Source: Rhodoluna sp. (GTDB lineage: Bacteria; Actinomycetota; Actinomycetes; Actinomycetales; Microbacteriaceae). Taken from it: 12,859 nt of DNA. The stretch is taken from positions 1-12,859 of the forward strand of contig JALQVK010000123.1 of assembly GCA_023260375.1 (NCBI GenBank), written 5' to 3'. The notes under the pieces are model-generated. The model made no database searches, was not told where the DNA came from, and worked only from the letters and a program-made list of their open reading frames with translations. A program made the translations under genes and the position numbers. Shown one piece after another: positions 5,322 to 12,456 of this stretch. The number at the start of each line of letters is the position of its first letter. The stretch's first letter is position 1.

Positions 5322-5765
5322 TACCTCTTCGGCGTGTTCGATGGTTTCCTCTTCAGGTGCATCAACCAAATCGATCGGCTGCCCTTCAGTTTCTTCCTCT
5401 GATTCGTCCTCTTCCAAAGCTTCCTCAGCCTCAGCAGCTTCGGCAGCAGCTTGTGCTTCTAACTCGGCCTGAAGCGCTTTGTAGTCGGCAAGTCGTTCCG
5501 ACCATGGAATCCACTTTGGTGCAATTAATGCTCCATCTCCAGGCATCATTACTACCTCAGAGATTGTTGGCTCTTGGCCTTCCGGCTGATAGATAGTTAC
5601 TGACCAGAACCAGCCAACGTACCCACGAAGCGTGCTTTCAAAGATGTAGCTGCGCAGACCCGGTTCTTCTTCATCGGTACGAATGTAGCTACCGACGGCA
5701 CGACGACCACCGGTTAGGCGCGCAGCCTCACCAGCGTATTCGCTTAGATCCTTGAGGTTACTCAT
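5199..5765 (-). CDS. DUF3027-domain protein with acidic C-terminal tail
   Basis: The conserved part is residues 1-95. It includes GYVGWFWSVTIYQ (48-60), TISEVVMMPGDGALIAP (67-83) and KWIPWSERL (84-92), the signature of DUF3027, an actinobacterial family of unknown function. Residues 98-165 are a long Glu/Ala-rich acidic region, probably helical or disordered, and the protein ends with a basic KSRRKNKKNN tail. At 188 aa it is shorter at the N-terminus than many family members as I remember them. The ATG at 5765 overlaps the stop of the upstream cold-shock gene by 8 bases (GATGAGTAA) without a clear SD, which implies translational coupling. The last 40 codons are antisense to the DUF2530 gene. 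A link to the cold-shock protein is suggested only by operon position. Confidence 0.85.
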   Translation of the reverse strand: MSNLKDLSEYAGEAARLTGGRRAVGSYIRTDEEEPGLRSYIFESTLRGYVGWFWSVTIYQPEGQEPTISEVVMMPGDGALIAPKWIPWSERLADYKALQAELEAQAAAEAAEAEEALEEDESEEETEGQPIDLVDAPEEETIEHAEEVLLASTEFDVEDDTQDQADDAGRKPPRFFSWKSRRKNKKNN

Positions 5766-6141
5766 CTAGGTCATCGGCAACGCGTCGCAGGATTGCTGCA
5801 ATACGACGTGCCTTCTCCGGCTCTGGTCGGCGGCCATTCTTGAACGATGGGCCAAGTCCGTCCAGTAGACGAATCAAATCTTGAACAACCGCAGCCAAAT
5901 CGTCTGCGTTGCGACGGTTCGCCTGCACGAGAGAAACCGGTGCTTCCAGAATGCGAACACTCATTGCCTGGGCTCCGCGCTTTGAATCAACGACGCTGTA
6001 TTCAATACGGGTGCCGTTCTTGACCGCGGTCATTCCATCGGGTAGCGCCGACGCGTGCAGGTAAACCTCGGCACCTTCATCGGACTGGATGAATCCAAAA
6101 CCCTTGACGTCATCAAAAAACTTCACTTTGCCGGTTGGCAT
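5758..6141 (-). CDS. Cold-shock domain protein with C-terminal extension
   Basis: Residues 1-67 form a cold-shock (OB-fold) domain that binds single-stranded RNA/DNA: GKVKFFDDVKGFGFIQ carries RNP1 (KGFGFI, 13-18) and VYLHAS (26-31) is RNP2, with Phe replaced by Tyr at its second position. Classic Csp proteins stop near 67 residues; this one has 60 more, a helical charged segment (about 75-125) rich in Arg/Asp/Glu. Actinobacteria commonly carry such a 125-135 aa form next to DUF3027 and XPB genes, from memory of mycobacterial gene order. Likely roles are nucleic-acid chaperoning and relief of RNA structure. The SD GGAGG with a 7-base spacer precedes ATG 6141. It is followed by the coupled DUF3027 gene. 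Confidence 0.92.
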   Translation of the reverse strand: MPTGKVKFFDDVKGFGFIQSDEGAEVYLHASALPDGMTAVKNGTRIEYSVVDSKRGAQAMSVRILEAPVSLVQANRRNADDLAAVVQDLIRLLDGLGPSFKNGRRPEPEKARRIAAILRRVADDLDE

Positions 6142-6147
6142 TCGTGC

Positions 6148-6174
6148 ACCTCCATGTGTTGAACCTCCATTTTA
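6148..6174 (-). promoter_or_regulatory. Cold-shock gene promoter and duplicated SD-like element
   Basis: On the minus strand, TAAAAT (6174-6169) is a good -10 candidate and would start the transcript near 6162, giving a leader of about 20 bases. The octamer ATGGAGGT occurs twice (6170-6163 and 6155-6148). The second contains the SD used for the start at 6141; the first overlaps the -10 box. The 63-bp gap to the divergent membrane-protein gene holds both promoters. Confidence 0.5.
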
Positions 6175-6198
6175 CCGACCCTTTGAGACAGGTATCCT
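6171..6198 (+). promoter_or_regulatory. Candidate promoter for the membrane protein-XPB operon
   Basis: TTTACC (6171-6176) and TATCCT (6193-6198) are spaced 16 bp apart, and the -10 ends six bases before the ATG at 6205. The predicted mRNA is therefore leaderless or nearly so, although AAGG immediately before the ATG could act as a minimal SD. The -35 overlaps the -10 candidate of the divergent cold-shock gene, so the two promoters may compete. Confidence 0.4.
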
Positions 6199-6204
6199 AA
6201 AAGG

Positions 6205-6432
6205 ATGGCAAACTCAGGCAATGGTCGTGCTCGACTAGAAAACATCCTCGCTGCAATGGCGGTCGGTTTATTGGCAATTTCGGTCCTTTCCATCATCGGA
6301 TTGATGCTGCTCAGCAAACTTATTGACACGTCCTATTTCATTTTGATTCCTTACATCGGTCTACCGACTTCTGCACTGTTGATCATCGTTCTTTTGGTTC
6401 TACAGATTCGCAAGAAAAGCGGTTCCAACTAA
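6205..6432 (+). CDS. Small two-TM membrane protein of unknown function
   Basis: The 75-aa product has a polar N-terminus (MANSGNGRARLEN), a hydrophobic segment at about 13-37, a short loop with an aspartate, a second hydrophobic segment at about 46-68 and a basic RKKSGSN end. I recognise no functional motif; similar short proteins occur in Microbacteriaceae next to XPB-type genes, but I cannot name the family. It starts six bases after a -10-like TATCCT. The next gene begins three bases after its stop without an SD of its own, so it may serve partly to deliver ribosomes to the XPB-associated gene. Confidence 0.75.
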   Translation: MANSGNGRARLENILAAMAVGLLAISVLSIIGLMLLSKLIDTSYFILIPYIGLPTSALLIIVLLVLQIRKKSGSN

Positions 6433-6435
6433 TCC

Positions 6436-8181
6436 ATGAGTGAACTCCGGCAGCTTGTCGAAGCACTTAGAGGGTTGTCTGACGACGACCTTCGAGCGCT
6501 CGTTGCAGCTCGCCTGATTCCAATCGGAAATATTGAGGATTTCTATTCGCTCGCCGAAATTCTGAACTCCCCGAAAAGTTACTCATCGGTAATTGGTTCA
6601 CTCAGCAGATCTCAGCTGGCTTCGCTTTCAGCGCTTTCCGTGGGTGAGAAGATCGGCTCGGCAGAGTTCGAAAGCCTGCTCCGATTGCAACTGGTTTACC
6701 AAGACGCCGGGCGGCAAAAAGCCTACGAGCAACTTCTAGAACAGCTGAAGAGCAACAAAGCATTCACGAGAAGTTTGAGAATTATTGGTGAACAGCCGAT
6801 TCCGCCAAGCCAGACCGAGATTGACCGAAACTGTGGGCTAGTCGCTTTTGAGACTATGCAGTCTCTAACCGAATTGATTTTTGATTTGGAAAAACACCTC
6901 ATTCGAGAAGTCGGTAAAAGTGGCGTTGGTCTCCCAGATGTAAAACGGCTTGCGAATGCACTTGGTAAGCCAAACGATTTTGCAAAAAACATTTTTTCTT
7001 TAGCCAGCCGCCTTGAATTGATGGCCTTGAACAACGGTCGCCACCTCCTAACTGCCGAAGCTCTGGAATGGTTGGAACTTGACCAGCTTGGGAGAATGCA
7101 AATTCTTTACCGCAGCTTCGCAGAACTTTTAGGCGCCGAACTTCTTGGTGAACTAAAGGCATTCAAATCTGGTCAGTCACTAAAACTTTGGCTCGAGGAA
7201 CAATTTCCTCTTGCGGAAAACACGGTTGGATCACGAATTGGGATGATCTTGCGAAGCGCCGAAAGTTTCGGTCTAACCTTCGAGGGTCACTCGGCTTCTT
7301 GGTTTGCTGAAGGAATTACCAGCGGCAAGACCTTAGGCAAATTACTTTCGCCTCACTTACCAGCCGTGCAGGATCGAATCATTCTCCAAGCCGATCTGAG
7401 CATCATTGCGCCAGGACCGTTACCTACTAAAACCGAATCGCTATTGAGACGATTTGCTAACACCGAAAATATCGGGCTGGCCTCGAGTTACCGCCTGAGC
7501 GCCTTGAGTGTTTGCCACGGTCTGGAAACGGGTCTGAGCACAGAAGAAATCTCAAAAATTCTTTCCGACGCTTTCGGCGCCAAGCTACCCCAGCCAGTTG
7601 AATATCTTCTAGCAGAAGTGAATAATCGCTTCGGTCGCCTGGTCATAGTTGAGGCCAAATTGGGCGAAAGCCGATCTTTTATCCAAAGTTCCGACAACGT
7701 GTTGCTAACTGAAATCGGAAATGATCCGCGACTTCGCCCCTTCTCTCTGATTCGTCCTAGCAACGAAAAGTTGAGTTGTCGGTTTGAACCCTCAGTGGTG
7801 TATTTCGGGTTACGCGAATGTGGCTACTTGGCAATTCGCCATGACGAAAATGGCAAAGTGATTTCACCAATTGAAGCTTCAGAGACCGCTAAGGCTCAAA
7901 ATGCGTTCAATAAATGGGACGAGCGTATTGCGAAATTCCGTGAGGCTGATTTGAGTTCGTCCAAAGCCGGGAACGATGAGGTAATGACTCGTCAGGTACA
8001 AATGGCTATTCGAAATAAGGCAAAACTTTCCATCACGGTAAATCGTCCAGATGGCACCCAGATTGTCATTGAACTGGAACCCAGTGGAATCGCAAACGGT
8101 CGCCTGCGTGGGCTAGACCGAAAGGCCCAGGTCGAACGAACCTTGCCGTTGACCACCATTGCGGCCATATCTCTGGCTTAG
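6436..8181 (+). CDS. XPB/Ssl2-like helicase-associated protein
   Basis: This 581-aa protein corresponds to the conserved actinobacterial partner encoded beside XPB (the mycobacterial Rv0862c type, by recognition). It has no Walker motifs and so is not itself a helicase. Residues 1-300 are mainly helical with winged-helix-like stretches (GVGLPDVKRLANALGKPNDF, 163-182). Residues about 310-405 form the XPB/Ssl2 helicase-associated domain (RIILQADLSIIAPGPLP, ending in NRFGRLVIVEA). The same type of domain recurs at the N-terminus of the next gene's product. The C-terminus (about 520-580; RLRGLDRKAQVERTLPL) resembles a WYL-like beta domain, often a nucleic-acid or ligand sensor. The gene starts three bases after the preceding stop and ends nine bases before XPB, so the two are surely co-expressed. 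Its role in repair is inferred from context. Confidence 0.87.
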   Translation: MSELRQLVEALRGLSDDDLRALVAARLIPIGNIEDFYSLAEILNSPKSYSSVIGSLSRSQLASLSALSVGEKIGSAEFESLLRLQLVYQDAGRQKAYEQLLEQLKSNKAFTRSLRIIGEQPIPPSQTEIDRNCGLVAFETMQSLTELIFDLEKHLIREVGKSGVGLPDVKRLANALGKPNDFAKNIFSLASRLELMALNNGRHLLTAEALEWLELDQLGRMQILYRSFAELLGAELLGELKAFKSGQSLKLWLEEQFPLAENTVGSRIGMILRSAESFGLTFEGHSASWFAEGITSGKTLGKLLSPHLPAVQDRIILQADLSIIAPGPLPTKTESLLRRFANTENIGLASSYRLSALSVCHGLETGLSTEEISKILSDAFGAKLPQPVEYLLAEVNNRFGRLVIVEAKLGESRSFIQSSDNVLLTEIGNDPRLRPFSLIRPSNEKLSCRFEPSVVYFGLRECGYLAIRHDENGKVISPIEASETAKAQNAFNKWDERIAKFREADLSSSKAGNDEVMTRQVQMAIRNKAKLSITVNRPDGTQIVIELEPSGIANGRLRGLDRKAQVERTLPLTTIAAISLA

Positions 8182-8190
8182 GCTAGAAGG

Positions 8191-9825
8191 ATGACTTCAG
8201 GACCACTAATCGTTCAGAGCGACAAAACTGCTCTGCTGGAAGTGGACCACCCTTCGGCGGCCGACGCCCGTCATGACCTTTCGATTTTTGCCGAACTTGA
8301 GCGCGCACCAGAGCACATCCACACCTATCGAATAACGCGTTTGGGTTTGTGGAACGCTCGAGCTGCCGGCCATGATTCCGATTTCGTCCTAGACGTTTTG
8401 GATAAATACGCGAAGTTTGCGGTGCCCGCTGGTGTGCGAAACGAAATTGTAGACACCATGTCTCGCTACGGGCGACTCTCGATCATTCGCGATGAAGAAC
8501 AGCGCCTAATGCTGCACTCGAAAGATCGTGCGGTGCTCGTGGAGGCGTCGAAACAACCGAAAATCGCAGCCCTTTTAGAGGAGCCGATTGACAGTGAAAA
8601 CTTCGCGATTGCGCCTTGGGCTCGTGGGCAAGTAAAGCAGGAGCTGCTAAAACTTGGCTGGCCAGCCGAGGATTTTGCAGGCTATGCACCTGGTACACCT
8701 CACGATATTGCTCTCAATGAAATCGGTTGGAACATTCGTGATTACCAAACCAATGCGGTTACCAAGTTTTGGGATGGCGGTTCGGGTGTAGTAGTTCTCC
8801 CATGTGGTGCTGGCAAAACCATTGTTGGTGCCGGTGCCATGAGCGTTGCCAAAACCAACACTCTAATTCTGGTGACCAACACCGTCTCGGCTCGCCAGTG
8901 GAAGAGTGAACTTCTGAAACGTACCACTCTTACCGAAGACGAAATCGGCGAGTATTCGGGCTCAGTCAAGGAAATAAAGCCAATCACCATTGCCACCTAC
9001 CAAATCTTGACCACCAAGAGTAAAGGCGAGTTTGCCCACCTGGCACTACTCAATGCCAACGACTGGGGTCTCATAATCTACGACGAAGTGCATTTGCTGC
9101 CGGCACCAATTTTCAAGATGACTGCCGATCTTCAGGCACGTCGTCGTCTTGGGCTCACTGCAACCCTGGTTCGAGAAGATGGAAAAGAGGGTGAGGTTTT
9201 CTCTCTCATCGGCCCGAAGCGCTTCGACGCCCCTTGGAAGGACATTGAAGCGCAAGGCTACATCGCACCTGCTGCCTGTTTTGAGGTGCGAGTAGACCTA
9301 CCAGGCGACGTTCGCATGGACTACGCGATTGCCAACCAGGAAGACCGCTATCGCCTAGCTGCCTGCGCCTCGGCAAAAATCGATGTGATTAGCCAATTGT
9401 TGAAGAAACATGTCGGCGAGCCCACTTTGGTAATTGGACAGTACCTAGATCAACTACACGAAGTAGCAGCCCAGCTTGATGTGCCTTTGATCACCGGACA
9501 GACACCGGTCGAGGAACGTGAGCGCCTCTTTCAGGGTTTCCGCGATGGCGAATTGAAGACTTTGGTGGTTTCTAAGGTTGCCAACTTCTCAATTGACCTT
9601 CCAGAGGCTTCTGTGGCTATTCAGATTTCCGGTTCATTTGGCTCTCGTCAAGAGGAAGCCCAACGCCTTGGGCGTTTACTTAGACCGAAGGCTGACGGAC
9701 GTGCGGCTAGTTTCTACACCATCATTTCGCGCGACACCGTTGACCAAGACTTTGCTCAGAACCGCCAGCGCTTTCTGGCTGAGCAGGGGTATAGCTACGA
9801 AATCCTCGACGCCCACGCACTTTAA
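8191..9825 (+). CDS. DNA repair helicase XPB (superfamily 2, 3'-5' helicase)
   Basis: This is a full-length 544-aa bacterial XPB. An N-terminal damage-recognition/associated region covers residues 1-120. The two RecA-like domains follow, with RDYQ (Q motif, 183-186), Walker A CGAGKT (205-210), DEVH box (298-301), GLTATL (motif III, 321-326) running directly into the XPB-specific RED motif (328-330), and motif VI QRLGRLLRPK (491-500). XPB unwinds DNA 3' to 5' in ATP-dependent repair; in bacteria its pathway is less defined than in eukaryotic TFIIH. The start at 8191 has AGAAGG just upstream. The gene is third in a tight unit with a small membrane protein and the XPB-associated protein. No terminator is visible before the two-component genes 65 bp downstream. 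Confidence 0.95.
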   Translation: MTSGPLIVQSDKTALLEVDHPSAADARHDLSIFAELERAPEHIHTYRITRLGLWNARAAGHDSDFVLDVLDKYAKFAVPAGVRNEIVDTMSRYGRLSIIRDEEQRLMLHSKDRAVLVEASKQPKIAALLEEPIDSENFAIAPWARGQVKQELLKLGWPAEDFAGYAPGTPHDIALNEIGWNIRDYQTNAVTKFWDGGSGVVVLPCGAGKTIVGAGAMSVAKTNTLILVTNTVSARQWKSELLKRTTLTEDEIGEYSGSVKEIKPITIATYQILTTKSKGEFAHLALLNANDWGLIIYDEVHLLPAPIFKMTADLQARRRLGLTATLVREDGKEGEVFSLIGPKRFDAPWKDIEAQGYIAPAACFEVRVDLPGDVRMDYAIANQEDRYRLAACASAKIDVISQLLKKHVGEPTLVIGQYLDQLHEVAAQLDVPLITGQTPVEERERLFQGFRDGELKTLVVSKVANFSIDLPEASVAIQISGSFGSRQEEAQRLGRLLRPKADGRAASFYTIISRDTVDQDFAQNRQRFLAEQGYSYEILDAHAL

Positions 9826-9852
9826 GACACGCAGAAAACACCCAAGCAACAT

Positions 9853-9889
9853 TCAGGGTTCTCACAGGTTCGCGGAGGAAACTCTCAGG
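9853..9889 (+). promoter_or_regulatory. Helically phased AGG repeats upstream of the response-regulator gene
   Basis: AGG occurs at 9855, 9866, 9876 and 9887, i.e. spaced 11, 10 and 11 bases. Three copies sit in similar contexts: TTCAGG, TCACAGG and CTCAGG. The third copy (GGAGG) is probably the SD. OmpR/PhoB-family regulators bind tandem direct repeats spaced about one helical turn, so this could be an autoregulatory site for the adjacent regulator. No confident -10/-35 pair is seen. Inference from spacing only. Confidence 0.35.
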
Positions 9890-9890
9890 T

Positions 9891-10586
9891 ATGGAACCAA
9901 TCAAGATTCTCGTAGTAGATGATGAACCAAACATTAGAGACCTCCTCGCAAGCGGATTGCGCTTCGCTGGCTTCTCCGTCCTTGCCGTTGGAAACGGTAA
10001 TGATGCCGTCGTGGCAGCTGAAAAAGGTAACCCCGACCTGATTCTTCTGGACGTCATGCTTCCGGACATGAGTGGTTTCTCGGTAACCAAGAAACTTCGT
10101 TCCATGGACATCATGGCACCGGTGCTTTTCCTAACCGCCCGCGACGAAGTAGAAGACAAAATCACCGGCCTCACTGTTGGCGGCGACGACTACATGACCA
10201 AACCATTCAGCCTGGACGAAATCATCGCCAGAATCAACGCAATCCTTCGCCGTACCAAGGTAACTTCCGTTGAAAAGAGCATCATCGAAGTAGGAGAAGT
10301 CCGCATCGACGAGGATGCCCACGAAGTCTTCGTAAACGAGACCCCGGTTGAACTATCCCCCACCGAATATCAGCTCCTTCGTTTCCTCATGGAAAACGCG
10401 AACCGGGTGCTTTCGAAGTCCCAGATTCTAGATCACGTTTGGGAGTATGACTTCAACGGAGAAATGGGTATCGTCGAATCGTATGTGTCCTACCTGCGCA
10501 AGAAGCTTGACCCGCTAACCAGCGAGCCAGTTTTGGTCACCAAGCGTGGACACGGTTACATGTTCAAGTCGACGAAAAAGAAATAG
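9891..10586 (+). CDS. OmpR/PhoB-family response regulator
   Basis: The 231-aa protein has an N-terminal receiver domain (1-120) with the acidic pocket Asp10-Asp11, phosphoacceptor Asp54 in LLDVMLP, Thr82 in FLTARD, Tyr101 and Lys104 in DYMTKPF. The C-terminal winged-helix DNA-binding domain (about 132-228) shows the classic VELSPTEYQLLRFLM, SKSQILDHVW, IVESYVSYLRKKLD and KRGHGYMF segments. It binds DNA as a phosphorylated dimer and controls target genes for its partner kinase. Resemblance is to the MprA/TcrX group of actinobacterial regulators, but the specific orthologue is not certain. A GGAGG lies 12 bases before the ATG, rather far; the repeat region just upstream may also be its operator. 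The kinase gene follows after three bases. Confidence 0.95.
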   Translation: MEPIKILVVDDEPNIRDLLASGLRFAGFSVLAVGNGNDAVVAAEKGNPDLILLDVMLPDMSGFSVTKKLRSMDIMAPVLFLTARDEVEDKITGLTVGGDDYMTKPFSLDEIIARINAILRRTKVTSVEKSIIEVGEVRIDEDAHEVFVNETPVELSPTEYQLLRFLMENANRVLSKSQILDHVWEYDFNGEMGIVESYVSYLRKKLDPLTSEPVLVTKRGHGYMFKSTKKK

Positions 10587-10589
10587 TTA

Positions 10590-12059
10590 ATGAATAGGAA
10601 GTTAGCCAGCGGTTGGGCCAAGGTTTCCCTTCGCACTAAGTTGACCGCACTTTCGGTTGCGATCATTGGCCTGCTTCTTGCTATTTCAAGTGCCGGTACC
10701 ATGTCGTTGCTGGCAACTTACATGCAGCGAAACACTGACACCGTGCTCCTTGCCAGCGCTGATGCACTCAGCGATGAGTTACCAGACCAAATCTCCACTC
10801 GAGTATTCACCGGGCAGTTAGTCCTGCCAGATCTTCCTAGCGACTACTACATCGCTTATCTCGACTCAAATGGCACACTGCTGAGAGGGATTTTCGCGGG
10901 ATCAAACAAAAACCGCGTATTCCCAAATCTAAGCAATTTCACATTGCCAGAGGTCACCAGAATTGCTGGTGTTCCATTCGAAATCGACAAGCTTGGAAGA
11001 CCAACCCCTGGTGTTGACGAAACCCACGGCTGGCGAATTGTGGCAGTTCCTACATCAAGCTACGCGGGTTCATTAGTTATCGCTCTTCCAGTTTCCGGAA
11101 ACCATGCACTAATCGCTCAGTATCGAACCATCGGAACCGGTTTTGGTCTCTTGCTTTTGATCCTGAGCGCTCTGGCGATTTGGTTCACCATAACTTCCGC
11201 TTTGCGGCCACTTAAGGAAGTCGAGCGCACAGCCGCTGCTGTTTCGGCTGGAAAAATCGACAGCCGCTTGGTCGAACAATCGCCCAAAACTGAGGTCGGA
11301 CGTATCAACATTGCACTGAACTCAATGCTTGAAAGTATTCAGAGCGCGCTTGACGCTCGTGGAAAGGCACTTGATCAAATGCGTCGATTCGTCTCCGACG
11401 CTTCTCACGAACTCCGCACACCTCTGGCCTCGGTTCGTGGTTATGCCGAACTCTACCGAATGGGCGCTTTGAAAGATAAGGCAAACCTAGACGATGCAAT
11501 GGGAAGAATTGAAGCCGAGGCCATTCGAATGGGTGGACTCGTCGACAGCTTGCTCACCCTTGCCAGACTCGATGAGGCAACTCAGATGAACTTAGTTGAA
11601 ACCGACCTAGTTCCAATTGCCTTGGACGCGGCCAAGGATGCTTCGGTAGCGGAGTACAAGCGCAAGATTGTGGTCACAAACTTCCAAGGCGAAACCTTGG
11701 ATGAAAACCACCACCTAAACGCTTGGGTCGATGCCATGGCCTTCCGGCAGGTGCTAACCAACCTTTTAGCGAATGCCAGTAGATTCAGTCCGAAAGATGG
11801 AACCGTTGAACTAGTGCTCGGTCTTCAGGGTCACAAGATTGCAGTTGAGGTTCGCGATCACGGCGAAGGTATTCCTGATCAGCTTCGTGAAAAAGTCTTC
11901 GAGCGCTTCTTCCGCGCCGATAACTCACGCAACCGCGAAACCGGTGGTTCGGGTCTAGGGCTTTCGATTGTGAAGACAATTCTCGATCGCCACAAGGCTT
12001 CAATCATTGCCTTGGAAACCCCTGGTGGCGGAACCACCATGCGCATCACGCTTTCCTAG
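10590..12059 (+). CDS. Sensor histidine kinase (HAMP-HisKA-HATPase_c)
   Basis: The 489-aa membrane kinase partners the response regulator encoded immediately upstream. TM1 lies at about 18-40, an extracytoplasmic sensor region at about 45-178 and TM2 at about 180-202. A HAMP linker follows (about 203-255, with LRPLKEVERTAAAVSAG). The HisKA dimerisation domain has phospho-acceptor His273 in SDASHELRTPLAS. The ATPase domain has Asn395 in the N box (NLLANASRFS), DHGEGIP (423-429, G1), FERFFR (437-442, F box) and GGSGLGLSIVK (452-462, G2). All catalytic motifs are intact. The stimulus is unknown; the sensor domain shows no recognisable ligand motif. It starts three bases after the regulator stop with no good SD, so translation is probably coupled. 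Confidence 0.95.
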   Translation: MNRKLASGWAKVSLRTKLTALSVAIIGLLLAISSAGTMSLLATYMQRNTDTVLLASADALSDELPDQISTRVFTGQLVLPDLPSDYYIAYLDSNGTLLRGIFAGSNKNRVFPNLSNFTLPEVTRIAGVPFEIDKLGRPTPGVDETHGWRIVAVPTSSYAGSLVIALPVSGNHALIAQYRTIGTGFGLLLLILSALAIWFTITSALRPLKEVERTAAAVSAGKIDSRLVEQSPKTEVGRINIALNSMLESIQSALDARGKALDQMRRFVSDASHELRTPLASVRGYAELYRMGALKDKANLDDAMGRIEAEAIRMGGLVDSLLTLARLDEATQMNLVETDLVPIALDAAKDASVAEYKRKIVVTNFQGETLDENHHLNAWVDAMAFRQVLTNLLANASRFSPKDGTVELVLGLQGHKIAVEVRDHGEGIPDQLREKVFERFFRADNSRNRETGGSGLGLSIVKTILDRHKASIIALETPGGGTTMRITLS

Positions 12060-12068
12060 TTATCCACA
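12060..12068 (+). promoter_or_regulatory. Perfect DnaA-box sequence
   Basis: TTATCCACA, the canonical 9-mer DnaA box, starts on the base after the kinase stop codon, in the 58-bp gap before the WXG100 gene. Only one copy is visible, so this is not an origin. It could be a chance match (about one in ten for a window this size on both strands) or a DnaA regulatory site. Confidence 0.4.
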
Positions 12069-12117
12069 TATTCTGTAACTCTCTAAAAACAAATACAGGC
12101 TTTAGCAACATTGAGCC

Positions 12118-12405
12118 ATGACAATTTTCAGAGTAGACAGCGAGCAGGTTCTCGCTGCAAACAGCAACATTCAGGTAACCATCGGCAAACTTCAGAGCGA
12201 AGTTGAATCTCTCTATTCCCAACTCCAGAGCCTCGAAGGATCTTGGCAAGGAGCCGCTGCAACAAGTTTTCAAGAACTGGTGAAACGCTGGCGCTTAACC
12301 GCCAATACCGTTGAACAGCAGCTCGGTGAAGTGGGTCGCGCGCTAGCACTGGCCGCTCAGCAATACAACGACATCGAGCAGGCCAACCTTCGCCTATTCA
12401 TCTAG
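12118..12405 (+). CDS. WXG100-family (ESAT-6-like) type VII secretion target
   Basis: The 95-aa length and predicted helix-turn-helix hairpin match the WXG100 family. The turn has the WxG motif Trp43-Gln-Gly45 (LEGSWQGAAATSF), and the C-terminal helix carries the secretion-signal pattern YxxxE at Tyr83-Glu87. The protein lacks a Sec signal peptide. Family members are exported by ESX/type VII systems as dimers, or act as chaperones/partners for larger toxins. No EccC ATPase, second WXG gene or LXG toxin is visible here, so its secretion route is unknown. No strong SD precedes ATG 12118. It is preceded by a two-component system and followed by a terminator shared with groEL. It could be controlled by that regulator, but this is only positional inference. 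Confidence 0.9.
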   Translation: MTIFRVDSEQVLAANSNIQVTIGKLQSEVESLYSQLQSLEGSWQGAAATSFQELVKRWRLTANTVEQQLGEVGRALALAAQQYNDIEQANLRLFI

Positions 12406-12411
12406 GCAAAG

Positions 12412-12445
12412 AAAAACGGCGGGCTCTTTCGAGTCCGCCGTTTTT
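12412..12445. terminator. Bidirectional intrinsic terminator between the WXG100 gene and groEL
   Basis: ACGGCGGGCTC (12416-12426) pairs with GAGTCCGCCGT (12431-12441) over 11 bp, with one G-U, around a TTTC loop. It is flanked by an A-run (12412-12416) and a T-run (12441-12446), so it works for both convergent genes. Confidence 0.92.
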
Positions 12446-12456
12446 TAGTTCTTGAC

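Noticed and set aside
5212..5596. Plus-strand Ser- and Gln/Leu-rich frames opposite the DUF3027 gene
   Set aside because: They are complements of the Glu/Ala-rich repeat-like codons of the acidic tail; no SD and no recognisable domain.
6123..6170. 15-codon uORF (MEVQHMEVHECQPAK) overlapping the cold-shock start
   Set aside because: Its first ATG overlaps the predicted -10 box and so is probably not transcribed; the ATG/GTG content comes from the repeated SD octamer.
12060..12117. Replication origin suggested by the DnaA box and AT-rich gap
   Set aside because: Only one DnaA box, and no dnaA, dnaN or gyrase genes in the window.
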